Below are positions 5,965 through 8,936 of a stretch of DNA of 8,936 nucleotides, one piece after another; position 1 is the stretch's first letter; each line of letters begins with the position of its first letter. Source of the stretch: Candidatus Parcubacteria bacterium (GTDB lineage Bacteria > Patescibacteriota > Patescibacteriia > Patescibacteriales > UBA12075); NCBI GenBank assembly GCA_023139655.1, contig JAGLNE010000062.1, positions 1 to 8,936 on the forward strand, written 5' to 3'. The notes beneath the pieces were generated by a model. The model was not told the DNA's origin. It did not search any database and saw nothing but the letters and a program-made list of their open reading frames with translations. Position numbers and translations under genes: made by a program.

Positions 5965-6393
5965 CTACCCCCTATCTTTATTATTAGGAGGCGGAGAAGG
6001 AGAGCGTAGCGAGACCGAAGGAGTTTTATTTTTTGAAAAATATTTTAATAAACGATAAAGAAAGTATGAGATTATTATCCAATAAATAATATCAAGACCT
6101 AACCACGGGACATCTTCCATATATTCAACTTCGTCATAGCACCCAGATTCATCTTCAGGTGGGTTTATTAGTAAAGGTAAGTTAAATTTTGCAAATGAGG
6201 CTGGTTTAAGTATCGGATTATATTTCATTTTATATCCACAAGCGGTACAAACTGTGGTTTCCTGGCCGTTAATTATACCAGGGAAACATTGAGGAGTATC
6301 GCTTTCAAAACCAAATTGTAGTGACAAATAAAATAAGAAGATTATGAATAGCGGAATGATGTATCGTTTTTTTATGAAGGAGTGAATACTCAT
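5965..6393 (-). CDS. Small membrane protein with two helices and four cysteines
   Basis: I do not recognise this 142-residue protein. A basic N-terminus (KKR at 8-10) precedes a hydrophobic segment at 11-28. A polar domain at about 29-96 follows, then a second helix at 97-115 and a Lys/Arg-rich tail. By the positive-inside rule both ends would be cytoplasmic and the 65-residue loop outside. That loop holds all four cysteines: Cys36, the Cys49-x-x-Cys52 pair in a VCTACGYK context, and Cys85. They could form disulphides or bind metal. The last 17 residues (about 126-142, Ser/Pro/Asn-rich) are encoded by a GC-richer repeat-like stretch, so the original C-terminus may have been replaced. It lies upstream of the BRO gene on the same strand (169-bp gap) and downstream of a good promoter at 6444-6472. 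No Shine-Dalgarno is seen. Confidence 0.7.
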   Translation of the reverse strand: MSIHSFIKKRYIIPLFIIFLFYLSLQFGFESDTPQCFPGIINGQETTVCTACGYKMKYNPILKPASFAKFNLPLLINPPEDESGCYDEVEYMEDVPWLGLDIIYWIIISYFLYRLLKYFSKNKTPSVSLRSPSPPPNNKDRG

Positions 6394-6443
6394 AAATATT
6401 TTTTAAAAAGTAAAATTTCACTTAACAAATTATATCTAAACTC

Positions 6444-6472
6444 ATTATAGCAATTGTTCTAATATAAGTAAA
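6444..6472 (-). promoter_or_regulatory. Minus-strand promoter for the membrane protein/BRO module
   Basis: Read on the minus strand, TTTACT (6472-6467) and a perfect TATAAT (6449-6444) are 17 bp apart. Transcription would start near 6437, about 44 bp before the ATG at 6393. All but the last base of the -10 lie in the second 40-bp repeat copy. Confidence 0.55.
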
Positions 6473-6484
6473 ATATTTGACTAA
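6445..6484 (+). repeat. 40-bp direct repeat, copy 2
   Basis: This is the exact second copy of 4718-4757. It carries the -35 of the aspS promoter and most of a divergent minus-strand promoter. Together the copies bracket about 1.7 kb with the window's only two minus-strand genes. Confidence 0.95.
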
Positions 6485-6505
6485 GTTAATAAAATAAATT
6501 ATAAT
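6477..6505 (+). promoter_or_regulatory. Sigma70-type promoter of aspS
   Basis: TTGACT (6477-6482, 5 of 6 consensus), a 17-bp spacer and a perfect TATAAT (6500-6505) lie 87 bp before the aspS ATG. Its -35 falls inside the 40-bp direct repeat and its -10 just outside. It sits only 4 bp from the -35 of the opposing promoter. Confidence 0.7.
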
Positions 6506-6539
6506 AAATTCGTCCCTAAGTTAAAATAAGAAAGTAATA

Positions 6540-6583
6540 AAATAAGAAAAATAAGATTCTTTTTATTCTTATTTTTCTTATTT
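6540..6583 (+). repeat. 17-bp A/T hairpin in the aspS leader
   Basis: Segments 6540-6556 and 6567-6583 are perfectly complementary with a 10-nt loop. The arm is built from AATAAGAAAAATAAGA, and similar purine-rich words run back to about 6521. The stem ends nine bases before the aspS ATG and would be transcribed. It may be a dispersed repeat or affect translation. Confidence 0.8.
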
Positions 6584-6592
6584 ATCATATTT

Positions 6593-8383
6593 ATGTTGAG
6601 AACACACACTTGTGGTGAATTAAAAAAGAAAAACGTTGATGAGACAGTTACTTTGTGCGGCTGGGTGCATCGCTGGCGCGATCATGGCGGAGTGATATTT
6701 ATTGACCTGCGCGATCGCTATGGTTTAACTCAAATTAAGTTTGACCCGGAGCTGAATAAGAAAACCCACACTTTAGCCGAAAAGCTAAGAAGTGAATGGG
6801 TTATTAAGGCGGTTGGCAAAGTAGTAGGCCGGCCAGGTGATATGGTTAACTCCAAGCTTAGAACCGGGGAGATTGAGATTCAGGTTGATGAGCTGGAAGT
6901 GTTAAACCAATCAAAGACCCCGCCCTTTGAGCTGGAAGAAGAAAAGAAGATTGAGGTCAAAGAGAATATTCGCCTTAAATATCGCTATATTGATCTTAGG
7001 CGGCCAGAACTCCAGGACCTTTTGGACCTTAAAGATAAATTTATCCAGCATTGCCGTGCCTATATGAGCAAGCTTGGTTTTGTTGAAGTGCAAACTCCGA
7101 TTTTGGCCAGCTCCAGCCCGGAAGGGGCACGGGATTTTTTGGTGCCTTCCCGGCTTCACCAAGGCCAGTTCTATGCTTTGCCCCAGGCACCGCAAATATT
7201 TAAGCAGCTTTTGATGGTTGGCGGGATGGATAAATATTTTCAGATCGCGCCTTGCTTTCGGGATGAAGACTCGCGTATGGATCGGGCTTATGGCGAATTC
7301 TATCAGCTGGACATGGAAATGAGTTTTGCTGAGCAGGACGATATTCTTTTAACCATGGAGCCATTATTGAAAGAATTAACCAAAAAATTTAGTGATAAAA
7401 AATTAATTAACCTGAATAAGGATGAACGTTTTTTGCAGATTCCCTACCTTGAAGCAATGAATAAATATGGCACTGATAAACCGGACATTCGTTTTGAATT
7501 GGAAATACAGCCAGTTACGGACTTGGTCAAGGGTTGCGGTTTTAAAGTGTTTGCCGACATGGCAACCAAGCCCGGCTATGTTGTACATGCTTTAAAAATT
7601 AAAGACGGGGCTAAATTCACGCGCAAAGAAATTGATGAGTTTACCGGTATCGCCAACGACAACGAAGCCAAGGGTTTGGCCTATATTGTAGTGCACAAAG
7701 ATAAATTGCAGTCGCCGATTGTTAAATTTTTGGGCGATAAATTAGCCGCTAAAATAGTTAGCGAAACCAAGGCTAAGCCGGGTGATATTATATTCTTTGG
7801 CGCGGATAAGTGGAGAATAGTTTGCGCCGCCCTAGGCGCTGTTCGTTCAGCCTCTGCAGAAAAATTGGGGCTTAAAGATCCTAAACAGGCGGCCTGGTGC
7901 TGGGTAGTGGACTTTCCGATGTTTTCAATGTCCGAGATAGAAGACGGTCGGATTGATTTTGATCATAATCCTTTTTCTATGCCTTGTGGCGGGCTAAAGG
8001 CCTTAGAGGGCGAAGACCCGCTCACGATTAAGGCACAACAATTTGATTTGGTATTAAACGGTTTTGAGTGCTCGTCTGGCGCGATTCGCAACCATGACCC
8101 AAAAGTTATGTACAAAGCCTTTACCATCGCCGGCTATACACGTGATGAGGTGGACCAAAAGTTTGGCGCTTTGATTAGCGCTTTTGAATATGGTGCTCCT
8201 CCCCACGGCGGTAATGCTTTGGGTCTGGACCGAATTCTCATGACCCTTCTGGAACTTAATTCCATTCGCGATATCTACGCTTTTCCAAAAGATGGCCAAG
8301 GCCGCGACCTAATGATGGACTCACCGCATTCAGCCAGTGACAAACAGCTTAAGGAGGTGGGGATTAAGCTGAGGAAAGTGTAA
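6593..8383 (+). CDS. aspS: Aspartate--tRNA ligase, bacterial type
   Basis: This class IIb aminoacyl-tRNA synthetase charges tRNA-Asp. It is full length (596 residues; E. coli 590). The N-terminal anticodon-binding OB fold (about 15-105) includes CGWVHRWRDHGGVIF. The catalytic core has motif 1 around 158-170 (VEVQTPIL), motif 2 at 222-240 (FRDEDSRMDRAYGEFYQLD) and motif 3 at 539-547 (GGNALGLDR). The bacterial GAD insertion lies at about 281-410. Motif 2 has one residue more than the E. coli form (DRAYGEF versus DRQPEF). The wording GEFYQLDMEMSF, NPFSMP and SSGAIRNH matches the alphaproteobacterial-type subgroup as I remember it. His31 in RDHGG is the residue found in non-discriminating bacterial AspRS (Leu in E. 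coli), which suggests it may also charge tRNA-Asn. The ATG at 6593 gives the normal family N-terminus. The leader has its own promoter and an A/T hairpin but no Shine-Dalgarno. Confidence 0.97.
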   Translation: MLRTHTCGELKKKNVDETVTLCGWVHRWRDHGGVIFIDLRDRYGLTQIKFDPELNKKTHTLAEKLRSEWVIKAVGKVVGRPGDMVNSKLRTGEIEIQVDELEVLNQSKTPPFELEEEKKIEVKENIRLKYRYIDLRRPELQDLLDLKDKFIQHCRAYMSKLGFVEVQTPILASSSPEGARDFLVPSRLHQGQFYALPQAPQIFKQLLMVGGMDKYFQIAPCFRDEDSRMDRAYGEFYQLDMEMSFAEQDDILLTMEPLLKELTKKFSDKKLINLNKDERFLQIPYLEAMNKYGTDKPDIRFELEIQPVTDLVKGCGFKVFADMATKPGYVVHALKIKDGAKFTRKEIDEFTGIANDNEAKGLAYIVVHKDKLQSPIVKFLGDKLAAKIVSETKAKPGDIIFFGADKWRIVCAALGAVRSASAEKLGLKDPKQAAWCWVVDFPMFSMSEIEDGRIDFDHNPFSMPCGGLKALEGEDPLTIKAQQFDLVLNGFECSSGAIRNHDPKVMYKAFTIAGYTRDEVDQKFGALISAFEYGAPPHGGNALGLDRILMTLLELNSIRDIYAFPKDGQGRDLMMDSPHSASDKQLKEVGIKLRKV

Positions 8384-8388
8384 ATTAT

Positions 8389-8457
8389 CCCTCTCCCCCT
8401 AACCCCCTCTCCTAGTCCCTCCTACGCCAAGGCTTCGGCGGGCAAGCAGGAAGGGGA
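8389..8457. repeat. Second dispersed repeat, partly shared with 2053-2084
   Basis: The 32 bp at 8416-8447 match 2053-2084 at 29 positions, with three transitions. It is preceded by a C/T-rich tract (8389-8420) and followed by AGGAAGGGG, which is roughly complementary to the C/T tract. The whole could therefore fold as a long stem capped by the GCC-aaggcttc-GGC hairpin. It fills the gap after aspS and may stabilise or end that transcript. Confidence 0.85.
8451..8456 (+). promoter_or_regulatory. Shine-Dalgarno-like site supplied by the repeat
   Basis: AAGGGG lies nine bases before the ATG at 8466 and is the right-hand edge of the repeat. It favours 8466 over the in-frame ATG at 8517, which lacks such a site. 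Confidence 0.45.
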
Positions 8458-8465
8458 ATAATAAT

Positions 8466-8924
8466 ATGATTAAGTTTACTTTAGTTAAGAATTACATAAA
8501 ATTAGATACTAGAATAATGGATAGTTTAAAACTGCCAGTTATTACTGTTCATGGCAGATTTCAGCCACCGCTGCATGTGAATCATTACGCAACCTATATA
8601 AAAAACGCTTTTAAATTAGCCGATCACGTTGTTGTATTAATCGCTAATCCGTATTGCAACGAAGAAAAGAGAAGTAAGGCACGATGGCGATCGCAAAAAA
8701 TTAACAATCCGTTTACATACGAAGAGCGCGTGGAAATATTCCAGTCGTTTTTCAACGAGATGAAGATTGATACAAGTAGATATAGCTTTAAGCCTTTTGA
8801 AATTACAAATGAAGAAAGTTGGACCAATATTCTAAATAAAAATGTGCCGAATCTAATCAATACTTACAGTGATTGGAGTTGGTCAAAGTTAAATAAATTT
8901 AAAAAATTAGGTGTTAGATTGTAA
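8466..8924 (+). CDS. Nucleotidyltransferase-like protein with GRFQP motif (NadM-like), probably short
   Basis: The HGRFQPPLHVNH segment (29-40) matches the nucleotide-binding signature of the HIGH-superfamily nucleotidyltransferases, such as archaeal-type NMN adenylyltransferase NadM (GRFQPxHxGH). The two histidines His37 and His40 are kept, but the glycine between them is Asn39. ADHVVVLIANP (52-62) fits the second beta strand of the Rossmann fold, and NPFTYEERVEIF (81-92) fits the conserved NPFT.ER helix. Full-length members are about 170-180 residues and end with an ISST/ISGT-type loop that binds the phosphates. No such loop is seen in these 152 residues, and all forward frames stop soon after 8900, so the protein may be truncated or a divergent short form. 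ATG 8517 would place the motif nearer the N-terminus, as is usual. ATG 8466 has the better ribosome site. NAD synthesis is only a guess. Confidence 0.75.
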   Translation: MIKFTLVKNYIKLDTRIMDSLKLPVITVHGRFQPPLHVNHYATYIKNAFKLADHVVVLIANPYCNEEKRSKARWRSQKINNPFTYEERVEIFQSFFNEMKIDTSRYSFKPFEITNEESWTNILNKNVPNLINTYSDWSWSKLNKFKKLGVRL

Positions 8925-8936
8925 AGCGTTGTTTAC

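Noticed and set aside
4718..6484. Insertion sequence with target-site duplication
   Set aside because: Forty base pairs is far too long for a normal target duplication, and no transposase or integrase motif is present.
6506..6592. T-box or other aminoacyl-tRNA-sensing riboswitch before aspS
   Set aside because: The leader is about 80 nt of almost pure A/T with one hairpin. It has no T-box sequence, specifier loop or antiterminator.
6911..7588. Minus-strand frames inside aspS
   Set aside because: They are opposite the well-conserved AspRS core, with no motifs or ribosome sites of their own.

Overview
The window most resembles a chromosomal segment of a candidate-phyla-radiation (Patescibacteria) bacterium. 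The reasons are compact single-copy housekeeping genes, very A+T-rich spacers filled with dispersed palindromic repeats, few recognisable Shine-Dalgarno sequences (clear in front of only two of nine genes), an AspRS of the GEFYQLD subtype, and hypothetical genes with no familiar domains. This placement is inferred from gene style and remembered repeat types, not from a search. UGA is not used as a sense codon in any gene.

Layout, plus strand unless stated. At 1-899 lies an unrecognised charged, low-complexity protein whose frame may begin before the window. At 963-1943 is a CaCA-family Na+/Ca2+ antiporter. At 1973-2093 is a composite palindromic repeat. Then come map (methionine aminopeptidase) and, 5 bp later, ruvX (Holliday-junction resolvase-like), probably one transcript. 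An A+T-rich inverted repeat precedes recO. A 95-residue three-helix membrane protein follows as a self-contained unit: promoter, palindromic operator-like site over the -10, strong Shine-Dalgarno, and intrinsic terminator.

The part most worth attention is 4718-6484. An exact 40-bp direct repeat brackets about 1.7 kb holding the only two minus-strand genes in the window: a BRO-N/DinD-like protein and a small cysteine-containing membrane protein. A 145-bp REPIN-like pair of inverted palindromes closes its left end. The right repeat copy carries back-to-back promoter elements. The plus-strand -35 belongs to the aspS promoter and the minus-strand promoter would drive the module. This looks like an accessory cassette inserted at, or duplicated from, the aspS promoter; deletion between the repeats would leave the aspS promoter intact.

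After aspS (596 residues, full length, with an anticodon-domain residue typical of non-discriminating AspRS), a second copy of the dispersed repeat leads into a nucleotidyltransferase-like protein with a GRFQP motif that appears to lack the usual C-terminal part.

The genes do not form one pathway. Protein maturation and translation (map, aspS), recombination and repair (ruvX, recO) and ion transport (the antiporter) form a housekeeping backbone. Repeats and the BRO module punctuate it.
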